Shown one piece after another: positions 26,081-34,376 of a DNA stretch of 64,000 bases (the first letter of the stretch is position 1; every line of letters starts with the position of its first letter). Position numbers and translations under genes: made by a program. The notes below the pieces were generated by a model, which saw only the letters and a list, made by a program, of their open reading frames with translations, was not told the origin of the DNA and searched no databases. Origin of the DNA: Cytobacillus dafuensis. Its GTDB lineage: Bacteria > Bacillota > Bacilli > Bacillales > Cytobacillaceae. The stretch spans positions 476,001 through 540,000 of the forward strand of contig NZ_CP042593.1 of NCBI RefSeq assembly GCF_007995155.1, written 5' to 3'.

Positions 26081-26148
26081 CTGTGGGGTATGCAGGCAAA
26101 TTTTTGATCCACCTTTTGGATCACTTTTTGAACGCGTGCCCCACAGGC
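26081..26148. repeat. GGGG/CCCC-closed hairpin repeat, copy 2
   Basis: CTGTGGGG at the left pairs with CCCCACAG at the right. The interior has TTTTTGATCC/GGATCA and ends TTTTTGAACGCG. The same CTTTTTGAACGC...CCCCA(C/T)AGGC end occurs at 60265-60284, and the interior occurs reversed at 14861-14912. Function unknown. Confidence 0.6.
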
Positions 26149-26188
26149 CTTTCGGAAAACAGTAACCTTGTTTAACAATGCCAAAATT

Positions 26189-26224
26189 AAAGGAAAACTT
26201 CCATCATTGGAGGTTTTTCTTTAA
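26189..26224 (+). terminator. Terminator-like hairpin
   Basis: AAAGGAAAACTTCC pairs imperfectly with GGAGGTTTTTCTTT around a 6-base loop. It is the third hairpin before the asparagine synthetase gene. Confidence 0.6.
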
Positions 26225-26353
26225 GCTGTAGATGAGTTATTGGTTGGCTATCCATTATATTTTTGATATTGTTTGTTCTTAGGGAAATATAAAATTAGGA
26301 CTTTGTTATTTAGAATAAAGGTTTAACGGAGTCTATATAAAGGTGATATAAAA

Positions 26354-28201
26354 ATGTGCGGTTTTGTTGGTTTTGCTCACGCAAATTCAGAAATAGATAA
26401 AAAGAATACGATAAACGAAATGATGGACACAATCATTCATCGTGGTCCTGACAGTGGAGAATCATATACAGATGAGAATGTTGCATTCGGCTTTAGACGT
26501 TTAAGCATCATTGATCTATCAGAAGAAGCTGGTCAGCCGATGTTTAATGAGGATAAAAGCTGTGTTTTAATTTTTAACGGTGAAATCTATAACTATCAAG
26601 AATTGAAAAAAGACTTATTAGAGAAAGGCCATATTTTCAAGACTGACACGGATAGTGAAGTGTTAATCCATGGTTATGAGGAGTATGGTACAGATTTATT
26701 GCAAAAGCTTAGAGGGATGTTTGCCTTTGCGATCTGGGATACGAAAAAGGAAACAATGCTTTTAGCACGTGATTTCTTTGGAATCAAGCCTCTTTATTAT
26801 ACGCAAAATACAACAGACAACTCCTTTATTTTTGGTTCAGAGATCAAATCCTTTTTAAAGAATCCAGCATTTAAAAAGGAATTAAACAAGGATGCTTTAA
26901 TGCCATATCTTACTTTCCAATATTCAGTCCTTGATGAAACGTTCTTTAAAGGTGTGTACAAGCTTAAGCCTGGCCACTATATGATTTATCAAAAAGGCAA
27001 AATGGAGATTAAGCAGTATTGGAATGTGAATTTTGATGAGAAAGAGAATGGCTTAGATCATTATATTAAGCAAATAAACGAGACAATGCGTGAATCGGTT
27101 GACTATCATAAAATCAGTGATGTTAAGGTAGGTTCTTTCCTATCAGGTGGAATCGACTCAAGTTATATTACGGCATTATTGAATCCGAACAAGACATTCT
27201 CTATCGGCTTTAAGGATTATGAAGGAATCTTTAATGAAACGAACTTGTCTAAGGAACTATCAGATATTCTTAACATTGAAAACTATCGAAAGCTCATGAA
27301 TGCTGATGAGTGCTTTGAAACACTGCCAACCATTCAATATCATATGGATGAACCACAATCGAATCTTTCTTCTGTGCCTCTGTACTTTTTATCAAAATTA
27401 GCTAGAGAGCATGTAACGGTTGTACTGTCTGGAGAAGGAGCAGATGAGATTTTCGGCGGGTATGTATGGTATCAAAAATCAGCGAAATTAGAAAAATACG
27501 AAAAGGTTCCGTACTTTATTAGACGCATGCTTTCAAAGGTAGGAAGCGCCCTCCCGCAAAACAAAATCACAACCTTCCTAGTAAAGGGAGGACAAAAGAT
27601 AGAAGAGAAGTTTATTGGACAAGCAAAGGTTTTTGAAGAGGAAGATGCCTTTAAAGTATTAAAGGAAGGGTATAAAAAAGGCCCTACTGTACAAAGTATT
27701 ACGAAACAGGTTTTTGACCAAGTGAAGGGTAAAGATGATGTGACAAAAATGCAATATCTTGACCTAAAGCTATGGCTTCCTGGGGATATCCTTTTAAAGG
27801 CTGACAAAATGAGTATGGCTCATTCTATTGAATTACGCGTTCCGTTTTTAGATAAAGAAGTGATGTCTATGGCATCAAAAATTCCAAGTTCTCTTCGAGT
27901 TAATCGAGAAGATACGAAGTATGCCTTAAGAAAGGCTTCAAGTGAGGTTCTCCCAGATGAATGGGCAAATCGACCAAAGGTTGGATTCCCTGTACCAATT
28001 CGTTTCTGGCTCCAAGAAGAAAAATACTATAATATCGTTAAGGATATGTTCCAATCCGATATTGCAAAGGAATTCTTCCATACTGACGAGCTGATGAGAT
28101 ATTTGGATGAACATTATACGAAAAAGAATAATTATGCTAGATATATTTGGACAGTATACGTTTTCCTTGTATGGTATAAAAAGTTCTTTAAAGATATGTA
28201 A
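26354..28201 (+). CDS. Glutamine-dependent asparagine synthetase (AsnB/AsnO class)
   Basis: 615 residues. Cys2 after the initiator is the glutaminase nucleophile (MCGFVGFAH), with RGPDS and NGEIYNY in the N-terminal Ntn domain. The synthetase domain has the PP-loop SFLSGGIDSSYI and the helper motifs SGEGADEIFGGY and RVPFLD. It transfers ammonia from glutamine to a carboxylate activated as AMP ester, normally aspartate. AGGTGAT precedes ATG. In this cassette it could instead amidate D-Asp on a wall peptide, as AsnH does in enterococci; that is inference from neighbours. Confidence 0.9.
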   Translation: MCGFVGFAHANSEIDKKNTINEMMDTIIHRGPDSGESYTDENVAFGFRRLSIIDLSEEAGQPMFNEDKSCVLIFNGEIYNYQELKKDLLEKGHIFKTDTDSEVLIHGYEEYGTDLLQKLRGMFAFAIWDTKKETMLLARDFFGIKPLYYTQNTTDNSFIFGSEIKSFLKNPAFKKELNKDALMPYLTFQYSVLDETFFKGVYKLKPGHYMIYQKGKMEIKQYWNVNFDEKENGLDHYIKQINETMRESVDYHKISDVKVGSFLSGGIDSSYITALLNPNKTFSIGFKDYEGIFNETNLSKELSDILNIENYRKLMNADECFETLPTIQYHMDEPQSNLSSVPLYFLSKLAREHVTVVLSGEGADEIFGGYVWYQKSAKLEKYEKVPYFIRRMLSKVGSALPQNKITTFLVKGGQKIEEKFIGQAKVFEEEDAFKVLKEGYKKGPTVQSITKQVFDQVKGKDDVTKMQYLDLKLWLPGDILLKADKMSMAHSIELRVPFLDKEVMSMASKIPSSLRVNREDTKYALRKASSEVLPDEWANRPKVGFPVPIRFWLQEEKYYNIVKDMFQSDIAKEFFHTDELMRYLDEHYTKKNNYARYIWTVYVFLVWYKKFFKDM

Positions 28202-28213
28202 AAAAATCTTTAT

Positions 28214-28460
28214 CGCAGATTAACGAGCAGTAAGACCCCCACTTCAAGTTTGCGAGAGAATCAAAGAAACCTAAGTGGGGGATCAACTGCCCGTAAAGGC
28301 CCATAAAATGAACACAGACTAAAAGCGCCACATCGTGTGGCAACGTCTGCGTGACCCACTTCCTGTGGGCCGCAACTAACAATCAGTGGGGGATGAAAGT
28401 CGACTAAGAAAGCCATGTCCTGTGCGTCGAAAAACCCCACTGATGGAAGTTTCACCTTAT
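28214..28460 (+). repeat. bcr1-like structured repeat, copy B (247 bp)
   Basis: It starts CGCAGATTAACG after TTTAT (28209-28213) and ends TTCACCTTAT. Left hairpin: CCCCCACTT/AAGTGGGGG inside ACGAGCAGT/ACTGCCCGT. Right hairpin: ATCAGTGGGG/CCCCACTGAT. The middle contains CCACATCGTGTGG and CCCACTTCCTGTGGG inverted repeats. It separates the asparagine synthetase and C39-like genes. Confidence 0.88.
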
Positions 28461-28484
28461 CACTTTAATAGGGGATAGATATAA

Positions 28485-29303
28485 GTGAAGAAAGTAGTAA
28501 GTATTACTATTTATACCGGCCTAGTAATTGTCGTATTTGCTACGATTAATATTGTGTCTAATACCTTGAAAGTGAACAGTATTGGCAGCGATGAAATAGA
28601 TTTTTCAGACATTGAGTCCATTACAAAAATAGATGTACCTCCTTATGTGAAAAGGTATGATTGGACAAAAAATGGTGGAATGGACATAACAGAAGTATTG
28701 ATTCCTGTTAAAACAGTGAAACAGCTGCCGGAGCTTCCTCATGGCTGTGAGATCACTTCCTTAACTTCGATTCTAAATACTTATGGCTATAACGTGTCAA
28801 AAACAGAAATGGCAGATAAATATTTGCCGAAACAGCCATTTAATTACAAGAATTCAAAGCGATATGGGGCTAATCCATATAAAGCATATGCTGGGAATCC
28901 TAGAAGCGAAAAAGGCGGGTTTTTTTCCTACGCCCCTCCTATTGTAGAGGCAGCAAATAAATATTTAGATGCTATTAATGCGGACGCTAAGCCTGTTGAT
29001 ATAAGTGGGAGCACAAGGGAAGAGATTATTGAACAGCTTGATAAAGGGATTCCTGTAGCTGTCTGGGTAACACTGGATCTTGGAAAGCCTAAGTTAAAAT
29101 ATTCATGGTATATTCATGAATCAGGAGAGAAGTTTATTGCTCCTGTAAATTTACATACCGTTGTATTGAATGGTTATGATGAAAAGAACGTACATGCAAT
29201 GAACCCGCTGAAAGGTCAAGTGACCTATAATGCTAACGCGTTCTTTAAAAGCTATGAAGAACTAGGCAGCCATGCTATGATGGTTGTCAACAATGGAAAC
29301 TAA
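28485..29303 (+). CDS. Exported or membrane-anchored C39-like peptidase domain protein
   Basis: 272 residues. An N-terminal hydrophobic segment (about 4-27) with no clear cleavage site suggests a membrane anchor or signal. The catalytic domain begins at LPHGCEITSLTSIL with Cys88, and the histidine lies in NLHTVVLNGYD; this is the Peptidase_C39_2 pattern. Such proteins are predicted cysteine peptidases or transglutaminase-like hydrolases outside the cell. GTG start after GGGGATAG. The position between an asparagine synthetase and an aspartate racemase suggests a role with wall peptides, unproven. Confidence 0.8.
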   Translation: MKKVVSITIYTGLVIVVFATINIVSNTLKVNSIGSDEIDFSDIESITKIDVPPYVKRYDWTKNGGMDITEVLIPVKTVKQLPELPHGCEITSLTSILNTYGYNVSKTEMADKYLPKQPFNYKNSKRYGANPYKAYAGNPRSEKGGFFSYAPPIVEAANKYLDAINADAKPVDISGSTREEIIEQLDKGIPVAVWVTLDLGKPKLKYSWYIHESGEKFIAPVNLHTVVLNGYDEKNVHAMNPLKGQVTYNANAFFKSYEELGSHAMMVVNNGN

Positions 29304-29310
29304 GGATAAG

Positions 29311-29378
29311 AGCAAAAGAATGAACATAGACCTTTGTAAGTAGGTCATGTCTAATATTTCTTTTGCTTTTATTTTTTT
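29311..29378 (+). terminator. Rho-independent terminator after the C39-like gene
   Basis: AGCAAAAGAA (29311-29320) pairs with TTCTTTTGCT (29358-29367), with GACC/GGTC inside the loop, then a T-rich tail. Confidence 0.8.
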
Positions 29379-29419
29379 GGTACAATATAAAAAAGTCAAT
29401 CATTTGAGAAGGATGAATT

Positions 29420-30142
29420 ATGCAAAAAAGAAGCTTAGGCGTTATTGGTGGGATGGGGCCCATGGCAACATCTGTTTTTTTTGAAAAGGTCATTGAAAAT
29501 ACAGTCGCAAATGCTGATCAGGAGCATATCAATATGGTGATTCTCAACCATGCCACATTGCCAGATCGGACAGATGTGATTATAAATCAGAAGGAAGAAA
29601 CATTTTTAAATGCAGTAGTAAAAGATATCAAGCTACTAGAAACAGCTGGTGTTGAGAATATAGCGATTCCATGTAATACGTCTCATTTTTTCTATGAACA
29701 AATGCAAGAAATGACTTCTATTAATATTATTAATATGATAGATGAGACTTGTAAAAAAATTCATCAAAAATATGGAGATCAAAGCAAGGTTGCGATTCTA
29801 GCTACAAATGGCACGGTGAGCAGTGGAATATACCGACATGGCTGTCTTGACTATAATATGCAGCTGATTACTCCAAATGAGGTCTATCAAGAACAAGTTA
29901 TGAATACAATATATAATATAAAAAGTGACTTGGCAGTAGATGTGAATGCAATTGAACAAATCATAATAGACCTTGTTGATAAAGAGAATTGCTGTTGTGT
30001 TATTCTCGCCTGCACAGAACTATCTTGCTTGAAGCTAAGTGATGAAGTCGTGAAATATTGTATTGATGCAATGGATGTTCTAGTAGAAAAATCGATAGAA
30101 TACTCTGGAGGTCAAGTGAAAGATCCCATTAAGTGGGGTTAA
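29420..30142 (+). CDS. Aspartate/glutamate racemase family protein (aspartate racemase-like)
   Basis: 240 residues. The two catalytic cysteines of the cofactor-independent racemases are present in IPCNTSHFFY and ILACTELSCL. The opening LGVIGGMGPMATSVFFEK and the block NHATLPDRTDVI are typical of aspartate racemase (RacD/YgeA). The enzyme interconverts L- and D-aspartate. GAAGGATG precedes ATG. Together with the D-Asp-ligase-like ATP-grasp enzyme 5 kb upstream it could supply D-Asp for a wall cross-bridge. Confidence 0.87.
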   Translation: MQKRSLGVIGGMGPMATSVFFEKVIENTVANADQEHINMVILNHATLPDRTDVIINQKEETFLNAVVKDIKLLETAGVENIAIPCNTSHFFYEQMQEMTSINIINMIDETCKKIHQKYGDQSKVAILATNGTVSSGIYRHGCLDYNMQLITPNEVYQEQVMNTIYNIKSDLAVDVNAIEQIIIDLVDKENCCCVILACTELSCLKLSDEVVKYCIDAMDVLVEKSIEYSGGQVKDPIKWG

Positions 30143-30162
30143 ATTAAGAGGGAGGGGTTAAG

Positions 30163-30483
30163 ATGAAGCATAAGGAAGAAGAAAAATTTAAAGAGTTTTT
30201 GGCAGAATCTTTTGATCAAGGCGTCAACATTAGAGAGTTACGTCTTTCAACAGAAGAAATGGAGTATATTAAAAGAATTTATCCAAAAGCAAGTTTAAAT
30301 AAAAGTATACCAAAGGAAGCATCAGACGGAAAAGTTTGGTATAAAGTTTCCCTTCTACCTCCCGGGACTGACATAGATTCAATAAATGATGCTAGATTAG
30401 CAGCGATTCAAAAGGAAAACGTACAGTTAAAACAGGAACTCGAGTCATTAAAAAGGTCGATGGCTACGAGTAGTGATAATTAA
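30163..30483 (+). CDS. Hypothetical 106-aa protein with C-terminal coiled coil
   Basis: Acidic, soluble, with no membrane segment. Residues about 80-100 form a heptad-like helix (AIQKENVQLKQELESLKRS). The centre contains DGKVWYKVSLLPPGTD. GGGAGGGG precedes ATG, 20 bases after the racemase stop, so it is probably cotranscribed. I do not recognise the family. Confidence 0.7.
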   Translation: MKHKEEEKFKEFLAESFDQGVNIRELRLSTEEMEYIKRIYPKASLNKSIPKEASDGKVWYKVSLLPPGTDIDSINDARLAAIQKENVQLKQELESLKRSMATSSDN

Positions 30484-30517
30484 GCTCTAAAGTTATTGAA
30501 GTGAATTGATATGGTGT

Positions 30518-30791
30518 CGCAGATTAACGGGCAGTAAGACCCCCACTTCAAGGATTCGCATATGCAAAGAAGAGTAAGTGGGGGATCAACTGCCCGTAAA
30601 TGCTCGTAAAATGAACACAGACTAAAAGCGCCACATCGTGTGGCAACGTCTGCGTGACCCACTTCCTGTGGGCCGCAACTAACCATCAGTGGGGGATGAA
30701 GGCCGACTAAGAACGCCACGTCCTGTGGCAACGTCGGCACTAGCACGTCCTGTGCGTCGAAAAACGCCCACTGAAGGAAGTTTCACTTTAT
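30518..30791 (+). repeat. bcr1-like structured repeat, copy C (274 bp, longest forward copy)
   Basis: Same ends and hairpins as copy B: ATTAACGGGCAGTAAGACCC at the left and CCCACTGAAGGAAGTTTCAC at the right. It keeps the complete interior including GCCACGTCCTGTGGC. The five bases before CGCAG are GGTGT instead of TTTAT, so the left flank has changed or the insertion site differed. Confidence 0.87.
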
Positions 30792-30827
30792 ATAGAGTTC
30801 TTTAGGAAAATACAATAATATTTTATG

Positions 30828-30880
30828 AAAGACACACGGCATTTTATATTGAAAATCGCCATGTGTCTTTTTGTTTTTTT
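30828..30880 (+). terminator. Rho-independent terminator
   Basis: AAAGACACACGGC pairs with GCCATGTGTCTTT (one A-C mismatch), followed by TTGTTTTTTT. Confidence 0.85.
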
Positions 30881-31055
30881 GGGAAATAAAGGTACTTTTG
30901 AGGGCGACGATTCAAGAACGATTTGTATACCATGAGCTTCTATTATTTGCTAGGGGAAAATTCATACCAATAACTGGTATGGATTTTTTTATGGATGTTA
31001 AAGATGTTGAAGAGAATTAGAGGGGAATATTGGAATGTACTTCTGAGGTGATATT

Positions 31056-32513
31056 TTGGAACAAAAAGGAAAGAAAGTAAGTAACCATATTGACGAAAAT
31101 ATTACATTTTTAAAAGAAGCTCTTGGAGTCGAAAAAAGCTTTGATGTCATTCAGCTTGATGTTGTCTATGCAGAGCGGAAAATGGCTTTTTATCTAGTCG
31201 ATGGCTTTGTTAAGGATGATATTCTCCATTACATAATGAGATTACTCGCTAGATTAGACAAAGAAAAGTTAGATGGTGACATACTCTCAAAGCTTGTAAA
31301 GACGTATATACCATATGTAGAAGTAGAAACGACAGATGAATTAGAAAAGGTAGTAGACGCCGTTTTGGCCGGACCGACAGCGCTCGTCGTTGATGGTGTC
31401 GATAAAGTCATATTAATCGATGCACGTACCTATCCGGTAAGGGGGCCACAAGAGCCAGATATTGAAAGAGTTGTGCGTGGATCACGTGATGGCTTTGTTG
31501 AAACCCTTGTTTTTAATACAGCATTAATACGAAGAAGAGTTAGAGATAGGACATTACGAATGGAATATTTGCAAGTGGGAAGGCGTTCAAAGACGGATAT
31601 TGTCGTCAGTTATATTGAAGATATTGCGGATCCAGAGCTGGTTACAAAAATAAAAGATTCGCTTACAAAGATAGAAATAGATGGACTGCCAATGGCTGAA
31701 AAAACGGTTGAAGAATTTATTTCCGGACGACACTGGAATCCTTATCCCCTAGTTAGATATACAGAAAGACCAGATGTCGCTGCTACACATTTATTCGAAG
31801 GACATGTATGTATTATCGTTGACGGCTCACCAAGTGTCATTATTACGCCAACAACCTTCTGGCATCATTTACAGCATGCAGAAGAATACCGAAACAAGCC
31901 AATAGTAGGTGCTTATTTGCGTTTTGTTCGTTTTCTTGCCGTTTGGGCGTCCGTATTTATGCTGCCGCTTTGGTATTTATTTGCGATTCAGCCGGAATTA
32001 TTGCCTAAGAGCTTATCTTTTATCGGACCAAATTCCTCAACGAAAGTGCCATTAATTGTTCAATTCCTAGTCATTGAAATCGGATTAGATATGCTCAGAA
32101 TGGCTGCAATACACACCCCTTCTGCGTTAGCGACAGCGCTTGGTCTTGTTGCTGCTTTAATGATTGGACAAGTAGGAGTTGAAGTTGGTTTATTTGTTAA
32201 TGAAGTTATTTTATATTTTGCAATTGCTGCAATTGGTACTTTTGCAACACCAAGCTATGAAATGAGTCTTGCTAACCGAATTATTAGAATTGCTTTATTG
32301 ATTGTCACGAGTATGTTCCATTCATATGGATTTATCATTGGAAGCTGCTTGTTAATCATCCTATTAACAAGAATGAACTCCTTTGGGGTTCCATATTTTT
32401 GGCCATTTATTCCGTTTAATAACCGTGCCTTTAGAGATGTTCTGTTAAGGTCGCCGATTCCTTTGAAACACAAGCGTCCTCGAGTATTGCATACAAAGGA
32501 TCCAGATCGGTAA
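31056..32513 (+). CDS. Spore germination protein, SpoVAF/GerA A-subunit family
   Basis: 485 residues. The soluble N-terminal half (about 1-285) contains the conserved block RVVRGSRDGFVETLVFNTAL and the segment DGLPMAEKTVEEF. The C-terminal part has about five membrane helices, with MAAIHTPSALATALGL and the end FWPFIPFN. The sequence is closest in feel to SpoVAF, which acts in the spore inner membrane with FigP as an ion channel amplifying germination. Here it is alone, without spoVAA-AE, so it is a paralogue. TTG start with GAGGTGAT. Confidence 0.88.
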   Translation: MEQKGKKVSNHIDENITFLKEALGVEKSFDVIQLDVVYAERKMAFYLVDGFVKDDILHYIMRLLARLDKEKLDGDILSKLVKTYIPYVEVETTDELEKVVDAVLAGPTALVVDGVDKVILIDARTYPVRGPQEPDIERVVRGSRDGFVETLVFNTALIRRRVRDRTLRMEYLQVGRRSKTDIVVSYIEDIADPELVTKIKDSLTKIEIDGLPMAEKTVEEFISGRHWNPYPLVRYTERPDVAATHLFEGHVCIIVDGSPSVIITPTTFWHHLQHAEEYRNKPIVGAYLRFVRFLAVWASVFMLPLWYLFAIQPELLPKSLSFIGPNSSTKVPLIVQFLVIEIGLDMLRMAAIHTPSALATALGLVAALMIGQVGVEVGLFVNEVILYFAIAAIGTFATPSYEMSLANRIIRIALLIVTSMFHSYGFIIGSCLLIILLTRMNSFGVPYFWPFIPFNNRAFRDVLLRSPIPLKHKRPRVLHTKDPDR

Positions 32514-32728
32514 AAAAGTGATTTCACCCACTCCATATAAATAATAGAAAATAATTATGCTCAAAAAACAGAGAATACTGCGAACATTTTCGGAAGAACA
32601 ATTACAAGGACATATGGCCTTTTAGGAGCGCTGTGTGTCTTTTTTTCTGTTTGTGCAAAGGTTTCATCTTATCTGATCAATGTCATTTTGGGTTATTCCG
32701 AATAGTATATTGATGAGGTGTGCTTACT

Positions 32729-33178
32729 TTGGGAAACACAAGTATACAAAGAGATATTCAAGTGATTGCTTCTCTTCAGCGTGATTTAAATCTTGTTACT
32801 GCATTTTTATTATTATCAGGTCAAATTACGATCGTAGGAGTGTTTGTGATTCCTGGTGGATTTAGTGTTTCTTTAAGTGGACCAATCTTTGGAGGCAGTA
32901 GGTTAGAGGGGAAATGTGGCAATAGAGTGTTAAATGCCTTTATAGATATCATTGATGTGATTATCGCCATTTTATTAATTATCGACGAAATTAGATTAGT
33001 TAGTGTTGTAGTTGGGCCAGGAAGGTTTTCCGTTGACGTTAGTGGTCCGATCTTTGGAGAAGAAGTAAATGAGCCGACACTTCCATTATTAAGACAAAAT
33101 TATAATTTTTTTCACCAGATTGTTTCTAATCATTTTAATATTGACCCGACTTTATTTAGAAAATTAGAAAAGGAATGA
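32729..33178 (+). CDS. Hypothetical protein with internal duplication
   Basis: 149 residues from a TTG start with AGGTG eight bases upstream; GTG at 32720 is an alternative. Two copies of a 25-residue module occur: IVGVFVIPGGFSVSLSGPIF at about 37-56 and LVSVVVGPGRFSVDVSGPIF at about 91-110. The modules are beta-rich and hydrophobic. No signal peptide is seen. I know of no function; its place behind a germination gene suggests a sporulation link. Confidence 0.7.
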   Translation: MGNTSIQRDIQVIASLQRDLNLVTAFLLLSGQITIVGVFVIPGGFSVSLSGPIFGGSRLEGKCGNRVLNAFIDIIDVIIAILLIIDEIRLVSVVVGPGRFSVDVSGPIFGEEVNEPTLPLLRQNYNFFHQIVSNHFNIDPTLFRKLEKE

Positions 33179-33183
33179 TAAAC

Positions 33184-33306
33184 ATGGCTTTAAATGATCT
33201 ACCTACGATTAGATTATCTGAAAACGGTGTTTTTCTTTTAGCTCTAGGCCTCCTTACCTTCATTTTCTTTTTTACTCAGCCAAAGACAGGGACCGAAGAG
33301 CAATAA
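33184..33306 (+). CDS. 40-aa single-helix membrane protein
   Basis: ATG lies 5 bases after the previous stop. Residues about 14-31 are a hydrophobic helix (NGVFLLALGLLTFIFFF), preceded by a polar start and followed by a short charged tail ending in TGTEEQ. Likely translated with the gene before it. Function unknown. Confidence 0.6.
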   Translation: MALNDLPTIRLSENGVFLLALGLLTFIFFFTQPKTGTEEQ

Positions 33307-33356
33307 TAAGAAAACATCAGGGAGAATAACAACTGGTAATCTATCTTAAGCAAGAG

Positions 33357-33387
33357 GCGATTTTTCAACAGGAAGATCGCTTTTTTC
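33357..33387 (+). terminator. Rho-independent terminator
   Basis: GCGAT (33357-33361) pairs with ATCGC (33376-33380), with partial pairing inside, then TTTTTT. Confidence 0.7.
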
Positions 33388-33467
33388 TATTAAATTTAAT
33401 AAAGGTTTTTTAGTGTGTCTTCAGAATTAATGAAATAGAGATGAATGTTAAAAGGGAGGAAAGAAAA

Positions 33468-34365
33468 ATGAAACAAAACATTTATCGCAGATTAACGGGC
33501 AGTAAGACCCCCACTTCAAGGATTCGCGTATGCAAACAAGAGTAAGTGGGGGATCAACTGCCCGTAAATGCCCGATTGGTTCAACTAACCATCAGTGGGG
33601 GATGAAGAAAAATCCCCACTGATGGAAGTTTCACTTTATGATCATCCAATTTTCTTTAAAGAATATACGTCATTACGTGAAAGTGGAATAACCTATAATG
33701 ATTTTGTTGAGCAGCCTGCCATTAAATCTGCCATTTCTGAACTGAAGGATAAGTCTGTCTTAGATTTAGGATGTGGGACAGGCCACTTTTCCAAGTATTG
33801 TATAGAAAAAGGCGCTTCCAAAGTCATAGGTTTAGACATTTCTAAAAATATGATAGAAGAAGCTAAAAAGAATAACGAGCACGAAAAAATAGAGTATATT
33901 TGTGCACCAATAGAAGATATGGACTTCCCAAAAGGAAAATTTGATGTCATTATAAGTTCTTTAGCTATTCATTACATAGAGGATTACTCAAATCTTATTA
34001 AGAATATTAGTGCATTTTTAAAACATAATGGTGAATTTGTATTTTCAATAGAGCATCCTATCGTAACAGCTAGAAATGAAATGAATAATTGGGTGAAGGA
34101 TAAAGAAGGAGTTAAAATACATTGGGCTTTAGATAATTATCAAGAAGAAGGAAGAAGAGAGGAGCATTGGTATATTGATGGTGTTGTGAAGTACCATAGA
34201 ACCATTTCAACCTTAATAAATACTCTAATAGACAATGGGCTTGTGCTCGAGAGAATTATAGAGCCACAGTCAACTCCAACTGGGTTAGAAAAAATGCCAA
34301 AATTAATAAATGAAAAACGGAGACCATCTTTCATGATCATAAAATCGAGAAAAAATAATGTTTGA
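33468..34365 (+). pseudogene. SAM-dependent methyltransferase interrupted after codon 6 by repeat copy D
   Basis: ATG at 33468 (after GGGAGG) encodes MKQNIY and then enters the repeat, where TAA stops it at 33543-33545. After the repeat the frame resumes as DHPIFFKEY and runs to 34365. Removing 33486-33639 restores a 247-residue class I methyltransferase with SAM motif VLDLGCGTGHFSK. A product could restart at ATG 33622 (MEVSLYDHP) or GTG 33595, both inside the repeat, but neither has a good ribosome site and the ATG lies in the repeat's right hairpin. Substrate unknown. Confidence 0.85.
33486..33639 (+). repeat. bcr1-like structured repeat, copy D (154 bp, inside a gene)
   Basis: The shortest copy: both end hairpins are kept while most of the interior is missing. 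TTTAT precedes it (33481-33485) and forms its last five bases (33635-33639). The reconstructed empty site, ...AACATTTAT|GATCAT..., reads through the methyltransferase gene, so insertion and TTTAT duplication are directly visible. Confidence 0.92.
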
Positions 34366-34376
34366 GGTGAATTGTT

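Noticed and set aside
28188..28455. Minus-strand open frames over repeat copy B, and similar ones over copy C (30480-30746)
   Set aside because: They are the antisense of the structured repeats and have no ribosome site; their peptides resemble each other only because the repeats do.
28214..28460. Copies B to E as riboswitches of the genes beside them
   Set aside because: They lie in front of, behind and inside unrelated genes, in both orientations; copy D and E flanks show insertion. A mobile element explains this better.
32600..32655. Terminator after the SpoVAF paralogue
   Set aside because: A T run is present but no convincing stem could be drawn.
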